DNA of 64,000 nucleotides from Purpureocillium takamizusanense (GCF_022605165.1 NC_063069.1:2976001-3040000), one strand, 5' to 3'. Positions 48,751 through 60,355 are shown, counted from the stretch's first letter. A program made the numbers and translations. The notes: a model not told the origin generated them from the sequence alone.

Positions 48751-50572
48751 ATGGACGTGTCGCAGGCCGTGGCCGGCTACATCGCCAAGATTGTCAACCC
48801 ACTGGGCGAGGCTTCATCGTCTAAGATGAAGATACTGCTCTTGGACCGCGAAACGGTGTCCATAATCTCGACTGCCGTAACACAGTCGGCTCTGCTCAAT
48901 CAAGAGGTCTATCTCATCGACCGCCTCGACAACACTGGTCGCGAGAAGATGCGCCATCTGCGTTGCCTCTGCCTGGTCCGCCCCTCCCCCGAGACCATCC
49001 AGCTCCTCGTCGACGAGCTACGCGACCCAAGGTATGGCGAGTACCATCTGTATTTCACCAATGTAGCCAAGAAATCCTCTCTGGAGCGCCTCGCCGAGGC
49101 CGATGATCACGAAATTGTCAAACTTGTGCAAGAGCACTTTGCCGATTATACCGTCATCAATCCAGACCTGTTCGCCCTCAGTGTCTCGCTCCCTCAGTGG
49201 CGTATATGGTCTGGTAGCCCTGACACATGGAATCCCGATGCTCTTCAGCGCTGCGCCGAAGGCCTGATCGCCGTTCTCCTATCTCTGAAGAAGAAACCCC
49301 TCATCAGGTACCAAAAGAACAGTTCACTCGCCAAAAAGCTGTCATCCGAGGTCCGCTACCTCATGTCACAGGAGGACCAGCTGTTCGACTTTCGAAAAAT
49401 CGACACTCCTCCCATCCTGCTCATCTTGGACCGGCGAGAGGATCCTGTAACTCCTCTGCTGACGCAATGGACGTACCAAGCCATGGTGCATCACCTTCTC
49501 GGCTTACAGAACGGCAGGGTAGACCTCAGTCAAGTTCCTGACATTCGACCCGAACTGCGAGAGATTGTGCTATCACAGGACCAGGACCCTTTCTTCAAGA
49601 AGAATATGTTCCTCAACTTTGGCGATCTTGGTGGCACTATCAAAGATTACGTCGAACAGTATCAATCCAAGACGAAGAGCAACGCCAACATCGACTCTAT
49701 ATCCGACATGAAGCGCTTCATAGAGGAATATCCGGAATTTCGCAAGCTCAGCGGCAATGTCAGCAAGCATGTCACTCTGGTCTCTGAGCTGAGCCGGCGG
49801 GTCGCCGATGAAAGGCTGCTAGAGGTGAGTGAGACGGAACAAAGCCTGGCATGTAATGACAATCACAACGGAGACCTCAAAGTAAGTGATTACCTCGGTG
49901 AGGCACGAAAATAGAGAGCGGTCACAAGCGCCTGTGGCTGGAACTAACAGAGGATCCCTGTCGTAGAACATTCAGAATTTGATACAGACACCCAATGTGA
50001 CACCGGAGGCGAAAGTTGGGCTGGTGGCGCTGTATGCGTTGCGATACCACAAGCACCCGTCCAACGCGCTTCCGATGCTGGCGGACCTTCTTGTAGCGGC
50101 AGGGGGGGTGACCCCGCGGCAGGCGGACGCTGTCAATGCGGTCTTGTCGTATCACACGTCTCTACCCTCGTCACAGCCCCAGGGTGGCATTTCTGAGCTA
50201 TTCGAATCGGCAGGTATCTTCTCAGGCGCCTCGAGCAGATTCAAGGGCCTCAAGGGAGTCGAGAATGTCTACACGCAGCACACGACACTACTGGAGAGCA
50301 CGTTGCAAAGCCTCATCAAGGGCAAATTGAAGGAGCAGCAGTATCCATTTACGGACGGCGGTGGCTCAACCAAAGACAAGCCTCAAGACATCATCGTCTT
50401 CATCGTGGGCGGTGTCACGTATGAAGAGGCCAAGATGATAGCGGGCGTCAATGCCTCCACCCCGGGCGTCCGCGTCGTACTGGGGGGCACCTCTGTTCAC
50501 AATGCGGCAACTTTCCTCGAAGAAGCCGTTGATGCTGTCGGCTCATGGCCCGAAGGTCGCAGCAGACGATGA
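48751..50572 (+). CDS. VPS45: Vps45, Sec1/Munc18 vesicle-fusion protein
   Basis: Two exons (48751-49881 and 49967-50572) give 578 residues, the usual length. The intron is 85 bp (GTAAGT...CGTAG) and joins CNDNHNGDLK to NIQNLIQ, restoring the family sequence. Vps45 is a cytosolic and peripheral membrane SM protein that binds the Tlg2-class syntaxin and promotes SNARE assembly in Golgi-to-endosome and vacuolar protein sorting. The start MDVSQAVAGYI is the typical one; an upstream in-frame ATG (48685) would add 22 unlikely residues. Clear SM family blocks are KILLLDRETVSIISTAVTQS, LLILDRREDPVTPLLTQWTYQAMVHHLLG, GVENVYTQH, REQQYPF-like KEQQYPF, and the C-terminal DIIVFIVGG.TYEEA with LGGTSVHN. 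No anomaly was seen. Confidence 0.96.
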
Positions 50573-50869
50573 GACGGGAGGGAGACCGAGGACAATCGAG
50601 TGTCTGTCAACCGGGATCCTTCGTCATATGACTAGTTGTTTTTCAATGGCACAGGCGGAGAGAATCGAGGGTTGCTGTAAACAAGAAAACACGGCCACAA
50701 GCTTGAGTCAAAAACCGGGCATGGTATCAGTGCACTGTAACTTGGCGTTGAGTGTATTCTGGACGATATGCGCTGCAGAGTCGTGCCTCGTTGAAAGGCT
50801 GCTCTGATAGACCATCGGTGATGGTGATGTATTAGTAGATACCTAGGTATCTTGGTACTAAAGGTCTTT
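50573..50869. other. VPS45 3' region
   Basis: The 3' untranslated region and spacer up to the LTR element. It carries TACCTAGGTATCTTGGTAC near 50,839-50,858, one more example of the intergenic palindromic word set, just before the insertion site. Confidence 0.5.
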
Positions 50870-50874
50870 CGTAG

Positions 50875-51008
50875 TGTAGAGCGGTATAGCCCTCTCTCTC
50901 TTAGTCAGCCGACCTACGCGCCGGGCCCGGGCTATATATGCCCCCTTTCCCTCTACTATAGCCTAGATAGCTTTTCATATAATATATATATCTCTTCTCT
51001 TCTTAATA
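50875..51008 (+). repeat. 5' LTR of the compact retroelement
   Basis: 134 bp, TGTAGAGCGG to TTCTTAATA. The last bases are RIPped from TCAACA, as the 3' LTR shows. It contains GCGCCGGGCCCGGGC, which remains GC-rich in both LTRs. Confidence 0.9.
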
Positions 51009-51026
51009 GGTTATAAGCCCTCGCGC
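51009..51026 (+). other. Primer-binding site, half-tRNA iMet type
   Basis: Immediately after the 5' LTR the sequence GGTTATAAGCCCTCGCGC matches the reverse complement of the fungal initiator tRNA-Met anticodon arm, which reads GGTTATGAGCCCTG followed by CGCGC. The G to A difference is a RIP-type change and one base is missing. Priming from a cleaved initiator tRNA-Met is a hallmark of copia-type elements such as Drosophila copia. The tRNA sequence is recalled, not searched. Confidence 0.75.
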
Positions 51027-52023
51027 CTTTAGCGCCCCTTCCTTCTATATCTTTTACGGCCCTTATAACTGCCCTACCTAAATTAACTAACTTAGATTAA
51101 TTTAATATATAATAAGTTAATATAGAGCTAGCCCTTAAGGCTCTAGAGCTTAACGACTATCTCTCTTTTAATCTATTAGCGCCCCTTACGCTAGAATAGA
51201 AGAAATAAGATACTTAAGTAAAAACTCTTATTATTCTTAATATCGGGCCGGCTATCCTTACTTAGCTCTATCGGGCCGGATAGACTATTAAAGATTTTAC
51301 GGTAAAGAAGACCTTTACCCTTATCTATATTATTACTCTCGATTTATTAAAACTTACGCTCTATAAGACCGTAATCTACTTTTTCTCTCTCGATCTCCGC
51401 GATTTTGCTTCTTTCGATCCCTTCGTCGAATAGCTCTATACGGTATAGAGCTATATAAAGGTAAAGTTTCCCGCTTTATTAAAGGACTTTTTCGTTATTA
51501 CCGCTATATATAGCTTCAAAAAGGCATAGCTTAAGTAATATAGTAATTAATTATACGATATATATAAAGGTAATATATTAAGTAAAGATAATATACTTTC
51601 TTTTCTCTCTCGTAAAGCCTATACTAAAAAACAATACTCTTACTAGCCTAAGCTCGCGCTTATAATAATATAGTCTTCTTTTTCTTCTTTATTTTCTTTT
51701 TCTTAATAGTAGCTATTCTTTTAATCTTAATCTTTTTCTTTTTTTTAATCTTAGTCTTTTTTTTCTTTTAACCTATACGGTATTAATATAGATATTAAAC
51801 CTCTTCTTCTAAGCTATAGCTATTACGTCTCTTTTAGCCGCTATAAGTACCTATTAGAACGATATTATATTTAATATCTAAAGCTTCGACCTTAATTAAT
51901 ATTAGAGCTAGAGCTAGAGCTAAAGCTAGGGCTAGAAAAGCCCCCTATTAGTAATAATACTATTATATCTATAGGCCGATATTTTACTTAATAATATCTA
52001 TGCCGGGTTCGGCTAGGGGGTAG

Positions 52024-52157
52024 TATAGAGCGGTATAGCCCTCTCTCTCTTAGTTAGCCAACCTACGCGCCGGGCCCGGGCTATATATGCCCCTTTTCCC
52101 TCTACTATAGCCTAGATAGCTTTTTATATAATACATATATCTCTTCTCTTCTCAACA
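52024..52157 (+). repeat. 3' LTR of the compact retroelement
   Basis: 134 bp, TATAGAGCGG to CTCTTCTCAACA. It is preceded by a purine-rich run (GGCTAGGGGGTAG) that can serve as polypurine tract. The first dinucleotide is TA instead of TG, a RIP-type change. Confidence 0.9.
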
Positions 52158-52550
52158 CGTAGTACCAGCTGGGTACTACCTAGGTACCTATCTACTTCGT
52201 AGTAGATACCTTAGTCAAGTTACCTACAGTAGGTAGTAGGTACCGTACCGTGGCAGGTAACCTGGAGCTGTGCCTGGGTGCCCTGGAGGTTCCATGTACC
52301 AGGGGCTGGCCCGCTAAAATTCTTGGATTCTGGTGGGGCAACTTTGCGACAACCCTCTCCATCGTTCCTGGACATTCAATACCAACTAAGTACGAAGCAC
52401 CTCACCTCACTTACGCACCTACATCCACATCCATGAGTCGAGCGAGCCACTGCCGGCAAACTGCGGCCAAACTTTTGCCTGAGGGATATCGGCGAGCGAA
52501 ACACAGCCACACTCAGGCTGAGCGACAGACCCCTATTGCGGCGGCATGCC

Positions 52551-54703
52551 ATGCGTGCCCTGGCGCAGCCACGATGGGCGCGTTGGCCAAGACGTTCCCG
52601 GGTCGTCGAGACTCGCCAGCTTGCGACGATCGCGGAGACCACTAGGTTGGCTTGTGCCTAGATCCGGCGAGGGCTTTGAGGACCGCTGGCGCTGACCTAG
52701 ATCTTGTCTGCAGACCGTTTGATGTCGTTGTCATCGGCGGTGGCCACGCAGGCGCCGAGGCGTGTGCTGCTGCTGCCAGGGCTGGCGCGAGAACCGCTCT
52801 CGTCACGCCCAAGATGGACAATTTAGGCACATGCTCCTGCAACCCGAGCTTTGGTGGTATTGGCAAGGGCACTATAATACGCGAGATCGACGCCCTTGAC
52901 GGCCTGGCCGGGAGGATGATCGATAAAGCCGGTGTCCAGTTCCACATGCTGAATCGAAGGAAGGGTCCTGCTGTCTGGGTTTGTGCCGCCGTGCCATTCA
53001 TCATCGAGCGGTGTGCCTGACGCTGACTTCTCTACTTCGCATTGCTGCAGGGCCCGCGCGCTCAGATCGACCGAAGCCTATACAAGAAGTACATGAAGGA
53101 AGAGCTGAGTCTCTACCCGAATCTCTCCATCGTTCTTGGCAGCGCAGCCGACATTGTACTCTCGACCCCTGATTTTCCGCCTGCGGATGGCGCGAATAAA
53201 GCCATTGCCGGTGTCCGACTCGACTGCGGCCGCATTCTGCGAACGACAAGGGTCATCATCACGACGGGCACTTTCTTAAGCGGCGAGATCCACATTGGCC
53301 TGCAGAGTTATCCTGCGGGCAGGCTCGGAGAGGCGGCCACTTATGGTCTAAGCCAATCCCTCCATGACGCGGGTTTCCGGCTCGGGCGGCTGAAGACGGG
53401 CACACCCCCACGCTTGGATCGCGGCACCGTCAACTTCAATGTACTGCAGCGGCAGTTGGGTGATGACCCGCCTACCCCCTTTAGCTACTTGAATAGCGAT
53501 GTCGCTGTTCGGGATCAGTTAACGTGCAGCATCACTTACACAAACGACGCGACTCACGGAATCGTGCGCCAAAACCTCAACAAGACCATACATATACGTG
53601 AAACCATCAAGGGCCCCAGGTATTGTCCGTCTCTCGAGTCGAAAGTCATCCGTTTCGCCGATAAGGAGCGGCATATTGTCTGGCTCGAGCCAGAGGGCTT
53701 CGATGACCCCGTTATATACCCCAACGGCCTTTCCATGACTATACCCGCCGATGCGCAAGAACAAGCACTCCGCACCATCAACGGTCTCGAGCATGTCAAG
53801 ATGCTGCAACCAGGCTATGGCGTCGAGTACGACTATGTGGACCCTAGGGGCCTCAAGTCATCCCTCGAAACCAAAGCGATAAAGGGGTTGTATTTGGCGG
53901 GTCAGATCAATGGGACTACGGGGTATGAGGAGGCTGCTGGCCAGGGTATAGTGGCCGGCATCAACGCCGGGCGGGAAGCGTTGGGCCTACCCGCTGTGTC
54001 ACTCTCTAGGTCTGACGGCTACATCGGCATCATGATCGATGACCTTATCACGAAAGGCGTGACCGAGCCGTACCGCATGTTCACGTCGAGAAGCGAATTT
54101 CGTCTGGGAGCAAGAGCCGACAACGCCGATCTTCGCCTGACAGAGAAGGGTAAAGGGTGGGGCATCGTCTCAGACAGGCGCTGGAAAGTATTCAGTGACG
54201 AGAGACAGCAGATTGCCGACCTCACCGCGTCCCTGGCCACGCTGTCCTTGACGCCAGAGCAGTGGCTGCAGAAGGGATTCCGCCTTAAGGAAGGCTCTCG
54301 GCGTCGAACCGGTATGGACATGCTTCGCCTCTCCAATGCCAGCTCGCGTGTCGAGCTTGATAATCTCAGCGTGGCTTGCCCCGAAATTATGGCGTACCCA
54401 GCCCGCATCCGGAATCGCGTGGCCATTGAGGCAGCATACGCGCCGTATGTGAAGATGCAGGCCGCCGAGCGGGGACAGCTCACCGGCGACGAGTCCCTTC
54501 GAATCCCCCTGCATTTGGACTACGACGCAATCCCGGGCTTGGCGCTTTCTGAGAAGGAAGTTTTGAAAGCCACGCGGCCGGAGACACTTGCGCAAGCTCG
54601 CCGGATTGAAGGCGTTACACCCTCAGGAAGTCTGCGCCTCTTAGCCCACGTGCGGCGTCAGCCTGCCGAGGGTAGGACTGGAACAAGCCCAAGTTCACCT
54701 TGA
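52551..54703 (+). CDS. MTO1: Mitochondrial tRNA U34-modifying enzyme MTO1 (GidA/MnmG family)
   Basis: Three exons (52551-52645, 52714-52978, 53051-54703) give 670 residues. Exon 1 encodes a basic, Arg-rich presequence ([17 protein letters not shown]...), and the 68-bp intron (GTTGGC...CTGCAG) joins it to [14 protein letters not shown]. Starting instead at the in-frame ATG at 52652 would lose the targeting peptide. Intron 2 (GTTTGT...GCTGCAG) joins GPAVW to [11 protein letters not shown]1 is FAD-dependent and, with MSS1, installs the 5-carboxymethylaminomethyl group on wobble uridine of mitochondrial tRNAs. FAD motif GGGHAG (40-45), [15 protein letters not shown] and [17 protein letters not shown] are intact. 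After the conserved RIEGVTPSG...LLAHVRR block the reading ends in a short, unusual tail ([14 protein letters not shown]). A neighbouring frame ([12 protein letters not shown]) looks more like coding sequence, so the last 15 residues are uncertain. Confidence 0.92.
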
Positions 54704-55091
54704 CCGACTCGGCGTGGTCTCGATGGGAATCGACCACAAGCGTTGTCGCAAATTCGCATATGGCCCTTTGGAAGGGGTCCCATAATGCCGATTGCGCTCA
54801 ATATCTCCTGTGCATTTCGTGCGTTTGAGCCAGCGTGGCCGGATATATATAGCATCTTCATTTATAGACACTATGCACATGTACGTACATAAATGAGAAC
54901 ACCCTTTCTGCGTCATGACGAGCCTCCTGCTACGAGGCTGGATCGCATCTGCCGACCGCGCCTCGACTTGCCATCGTGCCCGACGGCCGAGGCACGCCTG
55001 AATGAAACGAGGCGGACGCATATACAAACACCGACGGCCGGAGAGTTGGGCAAATGTTGAGGTGTATGGTCGCATAAACACTGACCCTGGA
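54704..55091. other. Convergent spacer between MTO1 and CRD1
   Basis: The 3' regions of two convergent genes. No gene was seen. If the MTO1 tail is frameshifted or spliced, its coding sequence would extend to about 54,782. Confidence 0.5.
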
Positions 55092-56277
55092 TTATTTCAG
55101 AATCTTCACCGCGTCTTTGCTGTAGACGTAGCTTGCGCCGCTCCATGCCGTGGTTGCGGCCACGACGTACCTGCTCGCGTTCAGCTTCCGTCTCGCGCGG
55201 GACCGACTAGATCCGAGTAAAATGGTTCAAGGGTGAATGAACCCCTCGGGGGGGGAGGGGGGGTTATGGGGCGTGCACGTACTGCAGCAGCGTGAGGGCT
55301 GGCGTCATGTCGGCACTGACAAGGGGTGCGGCGGTCGTCAAACCGACAAGCGCCAACTGAAGAAAGGTGTTGTACTTGCTGATGGTGGTTGGACGCACCT
55401 CAGCGGACGGTAAGGAGAAGTCCCAGTAGCGAGCAAAGGTCTTGGGCGGAGGCAACGAAATCCAACGATAGTAGATGGCAGCTACACCGAGCCCAACGTC
55501 TCTTCCTAAGATGATGGTCGCCACCCAAACTTGCGTCACTCAAATGTTAGCCGGGGCGACTCATGACGCTTTGCATGCCTCCTTGCCGACTGCGGCAAGC
55601 TCGCAGCCGGCGTGAAAGGCTGGAGGAGGGCGCCTGATACGTACGGGGCAAGGCACCCTTTACGGCGAGGCAGACAGTCAAAATGGTCATCAGGGCTTTG
55701 TCGGCCATGGGGTCGATGACAGTTCCGACAACGGTTTTGCGATTCCAGCGCCTCGCAATCCAACCATCAAGCAGGTCGGTGACGCCGGCATAAGCAAAGA
55801 GGCCTACCGCCCAGGCATGTGTATCATGCAGGACCAGATAGCCAATGACAGGGGCAGCGATGAGCCGTGTGAGCGTCAAGAAATTCGGGATCGTGTATAT
55901 ATCTTCATGGAGCACATCGCCCTTGGCGTCGGCAAGGCTTACGACTCTGGGCTGAGAGTCGGGTGCATCTCGAGAAGGGGGCTTTGGCGTCGGCTTGGCC
56001 GGTATGGGAGAAGGACGCGGAGATGAAGAAGACGGCCGGTCGGGGCTGTGGCCTCAGCGTTTCCACGTCAGAGATGTTGTCCAGACGGGAAGAAGGCGAA
56101 TCGGGCTTCTCACCTATAAAGACGGCGAGCGGCGGGCAGGCAGAAACAAGGCCGAGGGTACGAGGGCCGGAGGAGGCGGAGGAGGAACGCGGTCCGAGGC
56201 GTGCTCACGACAGCCCGGCGGGGCAGGATGCTGCATTGGCGCCCTAGGCCAATCCGGCTCAGGGTTTGCGAAAGCAT
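55092..56277 (-). CDS. CRD1: Cardiolipin synthase, mitochondrial
   Basis: Four exons on the minus strand (56277-56114, 56045-55645, 55529-55283, 55170-55092) give 296 residues. Introns: GTGAGA...CACAG, GTACGT...GCAAG with a GCTAAC branch, and GTACGT...GCAG. The joins restore GALPLWVATIILGRDVGL and LLQYVVAATTAWSGASYV. Exon 1 is a mitochondrial presequence rich in Arg, Leu and Ser (MLSQTLSRIGLGRQ...). A Pro/Ser linker follows, then HEDIYTIPNFLTLTRLIAAPVIGYLVL. The CDP-alcohol phosphatidyltransferase motif is complete: DGWIAR (D148), G162, D166 and D170 in the DGxxAR...G...D...D pattern. The enzyme condenses CDP-diacylglycerol with phosphatidylglycerol in the inner membrane. It is convergent with MTO1. 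Confidence 0.93.
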
Positions 56278-56597
56278 GGAGGATGAAGAGGAGAGCGTGG
56301 GTTCTTTCTGGTATTGGACAAGTAGTGCCTCGTATGCGTCAACATGCTTGCGCGCCTGGGTGCCTGCCCACCCACTCTGGTGTCGCACGCTGATCCCGTC
56401 GCGTCCCCCGGCTTGAGCGTTTGGGATGTGTTGCACACGTGCGAGCCCTTTGTGCGTACAGAGCAGAGCGTACACGCGCAGGCTCGACGGGCACGACACA
56501 CGAGATGAGGAGAATGAAGGGGGGGCGGGCGGGCGGGCGCGAAGGGTTGTGCCTGTTGTGACGTGACAGCAGACAAGAGGCCGAGGCAGCGAGAGAG

Positions 56598-56636
<39 letters not shown>

Positions 56637-57858
56637 GACGATGGTTCGTTTGGAGAATTTGTGTGGGCTCATGTCGTGGCGATTTGATTGGCCACTCATC
56701 CATCACATCACCCAGGCGTCAACCGCCAGCCAACCTTCCTCCTCCATCGTCGTTTCAACACATTATATACTACTACTTCGTTTTGCACAATCCGTCAGTC
56801 AGGCGGGTTGGCTCACTCAGCAGCGGTCGAGCACCGAATCCCAGTTGGAATGCAACGATCAAGCTACTTAAATACCGTAAACAAGACCCAAAAAACCCAT
56901 CTACGCAGCTGGAAATTGTCCCTCGCGGGTCCCATGTTCTGCCCTTGATTCTTTTTTTTTCTTTTCGTGTTTGCTTCAGCCGCCCCCGTTTCCCTGATCC
57001 ATTGCCGGATACACATGAGCCTCGTCGAAATCTAGGTATAGTCCAAAGTAGTAGTATGCGGAACAAGAATGCAGCCACATTGAGGATACTGCATGGGGCC
57101 GAGACAACCCAACAGTGTATGCAGGCAGGCACTTGCCAACGCCGTACTGTCTGTCTGTGTGTGCAAAGGCCCGGCTTGGCCAAGACTGTTCGGCCCCTGA
57201 TATGCGCCAACACCGCAGTACCATGAAAATTCGGGCCGCCAGAAAAGGAGTTTCCAAAACGTCTTGGGCCTCACTCATGGGAGCCCGTCAATATCATTTC
57301 ATCCTCCACGCCTGGTACTTCCAAAAACGCCCACTCCGCAGATACAAACGCCAGAGCCCATGGAAAACCCAGAGATAAGTAAGAAAAGAGCAGAGTTGAG
57401 AAGAGAAGAAGGAAAAACACAAAAAGGCGGTTCCAAACCATGGGAAAGAAGCACCCCCGAGCCTCACAGCGGCTAGGAGCGCGGTGCAATATCGAGCCCT
57501 TCATTGCGTTGAAGCCCGTCGCCGAGAGAGACGCGAAACAATCGGCGGCGCGTACGCCATATATGGGCGCCGGGTCGACAAATTCTCCAACGCCATGTTC
57601 ATGAACAACGTGTCGAGAGGCGAAGACAGCTTCCCAACCAATAAAAGTCACTTTTCGATCCTGGTCACACAAACGCCGCGCCTCCGCGTGGTCCGAAGCT
57701 TGCGATTCTTGCCCGCCGAATGGCCAGCGGCCCCATGCCACGATCAAACGCCAAAAGATGCATTGCTCAGGTCGTCTCATACGCCAGTTGTCGTGATCAG
57801 TATCCCGCTAGCGGCGGGCCGTCGCCGAGGCTCTCTCCCCCCGCGAGCCGTTGTGCCA
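56278..57858. other. Intergenic region between the WOPR gene and CRD1
   Basis: This is the CRD1 promoter (nearest 56,278) and the 3' region of the WOPR gene. It contains a (GA)n run at about 56,599-56,628, poly-T tracts near 56,950, and two CCAAT-like words. Reading frames of up to 198 codons overlap here on both strands but are low-complexity or shadows. No gene is supported. Confidence 0.6.
56599..56628. repeat. (GA)n microsatellite
   Basis: About 15 GA units, purine-rich on the plus strand and therefore CT-rich on the CRD1 coding strand, about 320 bp upstream of the CRD1 start codon. Confidence 0.9.
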
Positions 57859-59277
57859 TTACTGGCCGCCGTAAAAATGTTGCTCCTGGGAACCGTCCAT
57901 GGAGTCAAAGCCCCAGCCACCACCCGCATCATCGAGTCCATACGCGTGCGCGCCGCCATCATCGCCACCCATGGCACCGGGCTCTACTTTGACGTCGCGC
58001 GACGATGAGTAGAGCTGATTGTCGTGGTTCGGCAAAGAAGAGGGCCGGTGAGAAAGGAGATACTGAGACTGTGGCGGGTGCATGTAGGCGCTGCCGCCAC
58101 CCAGGACGGCTCGAGTCTCGCCCATGGGTCCCAAAGGCAAGCCCGTCAGGTCAGTCGCCGATCCGGCTGCGTCAAAGGCCGAGTGCCGTCGTGGAGCGCT
58201 CTGCGTGGGCATGTTCCGGGGAAACTCGCTGCCAATGCCGGCCCCAGAAGCCCCGAGACGCTCTGCGCGATTAGGATCGAGGGCATAGTTGCCCTGAGAG
58301 TGTGGAGCAAACGGCATGCCCGTTGAACTTGGCGGAGGAATGGAAGCCGGGACCGGAAGCGACATGGACGACGGCAGTGGCGGCGGCATCGGCGAGGCCA
58401 CGGCATGAGACATGGCATGAGTCAATTGGCCACCGTAGGGCGACTGCTGACTGTGGGCAAAGGGAAAATGTGCTGCCTGGGGAGCCGTGTATGAAGGGGC
58501 CGACATGGGCTGCATGGAGCCACTCCAAGCCCTCTGAAGGATGCTGCCCGAGCCCGAATACTCGCCCATATTCCCGTGCACAGACAGGAGGGTTGGCGTC
58601 CCGTCCGGATTGTACTCGATCTCATCAACCGGGGCTCGAAAATTTTGAGACGTCATGAGCTCGACACGGGGGACAATGTCCCTCAACGCGGCATCCCTGG
58701 ATGGGGTGAGAAGGTTGCCCTGGAGGACATCATCGACGCCATAGTAGCTGACAAGGTGGTGTGGGATGCCGTGATATGTGATGCTGATTGTCTTCTTGAC
58801 AAGGCCATTCTCCTTGAATGGATACGAGTCCACCAGCGAGCCGATGAGCGAGCGCTCGATGTCCTTTGTGCTGTCCGAAGCCTGCGGCAGGAAGCCGCCA
58901 TTGCTCGATCGCGAGGGGGTTTCGGTCTTGGTCACACCGCCAGACGACCCAGGAGTTACTCGTTTCCTGCGAATGGCGCGCTTCTTCTCGCCGGGTGGAA
59001 AGGGCTTGTCGAGTTCCCGATAGATAAGAAAGTTGCCGAGGATTCTGCTTGGGCTCCAGGATACGCCGTCGGTCCAACGCTTGATGCCAGACGCGTGCTC
59101 CTCGTAAATGAAAACGCTGCCACTCTTGATGAGATCTTGCCGCTCCCTATCGTGCGGGCGGCGAGGGACGTGGTTGATGCGACCGCTCAAGGCAGCTTCG
59201 AAAAGTAAAAGAGCATCGAGTGTCGACGCAATGTGGCCTCGCCACGTCGGAATGAGCGGAGTAGAGTGATGTGACAT
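57859..59277 (-). CDS. SGE1: WOPR-domain transcription factor, Wor1/Ryp1/Sge1 class
   Basis: An intronless minus-strand gene of 472 residues. The N-terminal WOPR domain is in two parts: WOPRa about residues 8-105 (PTWRGHIASTLDALLLFEAALSGR, HVPRRPHDRER, SGSVFIYEEHASGIKRWTDG, SWSPSRILGNFLIYREL, FPPGEKK) and WOPRb about 145-215 (SLVDSYPFKENGLVKKTISI, HHLVSYYGVDDV, SQNFRAPVDE). A basic linker (KKRAIRRKR) could be a nuclear signal. The C-terminal half is low-complexity, rich in Pro, Ser, Met and Gln, as in activators of this family. Relatives control morphological switching and pathogenicity: Candida Wor1, Histoplasma Ryp1, Fusarium Sge1. The domain is clearly of this class and not Gti1/Pac2. The regulated programme in this organism cannot be read from the sequence. 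Confidence 0.93.
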   Translation of the reverse strand: MSHHSTPLIPTWRGHIASTLDALLLFEAALSGRINHVPRRPHDRERQDLIKSGSVFIYEEHASGIKRWTDGVSWSPSRILGNFLIYRELDKPFPPGEKKRAIRRKRVTPGSSGGVTKTETPSRSSNGGFLPQASDSTKDIERSLIGSLVDSYPFKENGLVKKTISITYHGIPHHLVSYYGVDDVLQGNLLTPSRDAALRDIVPRVELMTSQNFRAPVDEIEYNPDGTPTLLSVHGNMGEYSGSGSILQRAWSGSMQPMSAPSYTAPQAAHFPFAHSQQSPYGGQLTHAMSHAVASPMPPPLPSSMSLPVPASIPPPSSTGMPFAPHSQGNYALDPNRAERLGASGAGIGSEFPRNMPTQSAPRRHSAFDAAGSATDLTGLPLGPMGETRAVLGGGSAYMHPPQSQYLLSHRPSSLPNHDNQLYSSSRDVKVEPGAMGGDDGGAHAYGLDDAGGGWGFDSMDGSQEQHFYGGQ

Positions 59278-60324
59278 TGTGACGGCTGCCGCGAACGGGC
59301 AGTAAGTGTAATTACGGGATGCAAGAGACCCTGAACTGCGGCGGCATCCAAGTGCAAGTCGGGATGTTGAAGTTGCGGATGTAATTCAAGGCGAGAACTG
59401 TGTAGGTGATTGGCCGGTGCCACGACTGCTGTTGCACCGGCGAAGATGTTGTCGTTGATTGCTTCGCAGCACCGCGCAGGGAGAGGACAGAAGGGACGCG
59501 ACCGCGATCCACACCCTGTCTACACGGGGCGCGCGCGTTGTAGACGGACGGGTATCTTTGCACGTAGACTGGCTAGACAGGTGCCGATCCGAACGTGCGT
59601 GTTGATTCCCTTTGTGAGTCGCTCCCGGCGGATGCAATAAGTCGCACAGATGCCAGGGGGGGAAGGGGGGGGGGAGGGCAAGTATGTTGTTGTTGTTGTT
59701 GTTGTGGAGGAGGAGGAGGACAGATGCAGACAGGAGAAGGGGAGCAGAGTTTGGAAAGGAGGGGGGGATGGATGTCGGGAAGCAAGCAGATTGACTCTGG
59801 CAGTGCGTGCTTTGACAGGTGCCGTGGCGTGGACCCAGGCGATATTTCTCCGATCCAAGTGTCCTGCCCAGCGGGTGGAGATGCGGTGATGGAGGGAAGG
59901 TGATGAGGCGTCAAAGGTGCGGGAGGCCGGCGTCTTCTGTGATCTAGCCTGAGCGCGGCAGGCTGGGGTGGATGCAGAGCTTGCTGGGCGGGCACGGAGG
60001 CTAGACAGCGCGGCGGAGGTCGGCCGGGGATGAGGCGCAAACCAGAAGAGGATAGACCGAGATATAGAGTTTCCCGGGTCGCGAACGTAGGGCTAGCCGG
60101 GGACGTGGCGGCGGCATAAGACGTCTCTGGGGCAGCAGGTTGAGCCACTGCCAGACACGCCCACCTCCGGCGCTGTGTGTAATGCGTCTGTTCGTCCTGG
60201 CAGGACGGGGATTGATATGACTCTACTGCCTTTGCCCGGCTGTGCGTGCTGATGGACGCAGCGAGCAATTTCGCTTCGTGGTGGTGGTGGTGGCGGTGAT
60301 GGTGATGGTGATGGTGATGATGAC

Positions 60325-60355
<31 letters not shown>

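Larger units (their letters stand above)
50875..52157 (+). mobile_element. Compact non-autonomous LTR retroelement, copia-type primer site
   Basis: A 1,283-bp element bounded by the 5-bp TSD CGTAG (50870-50874 and 52158-52162). The two LTRs are 134 bp each (50875-51008 and 52024-52157). The right one still ends CAACA and the left one still begins TG. By eye they differ at eight positions, all C/T or G/A. The internal part is about 1,015 bp and AT-rich from RIP. It begins with a primer site complementary to the anticodon arm of initiator tRNA-Met. A plus-strand reading of about 51,280-51,700 is long if stops are ignored and could be a gag-like remnant, but pol is absent. The size and structure fit a TRIM or deletion derivative of a Ty1/copia element. 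It separates VPS45 from MTO1 and breaks neither. Confidence 0.9.

Noticed and set aside
52250..52645. 131-codon plus-strand ORF before MTO1
   Set aside because: It overlaps the MTO1 presequence exon in another frame and starts among the GGTACC word cluster.
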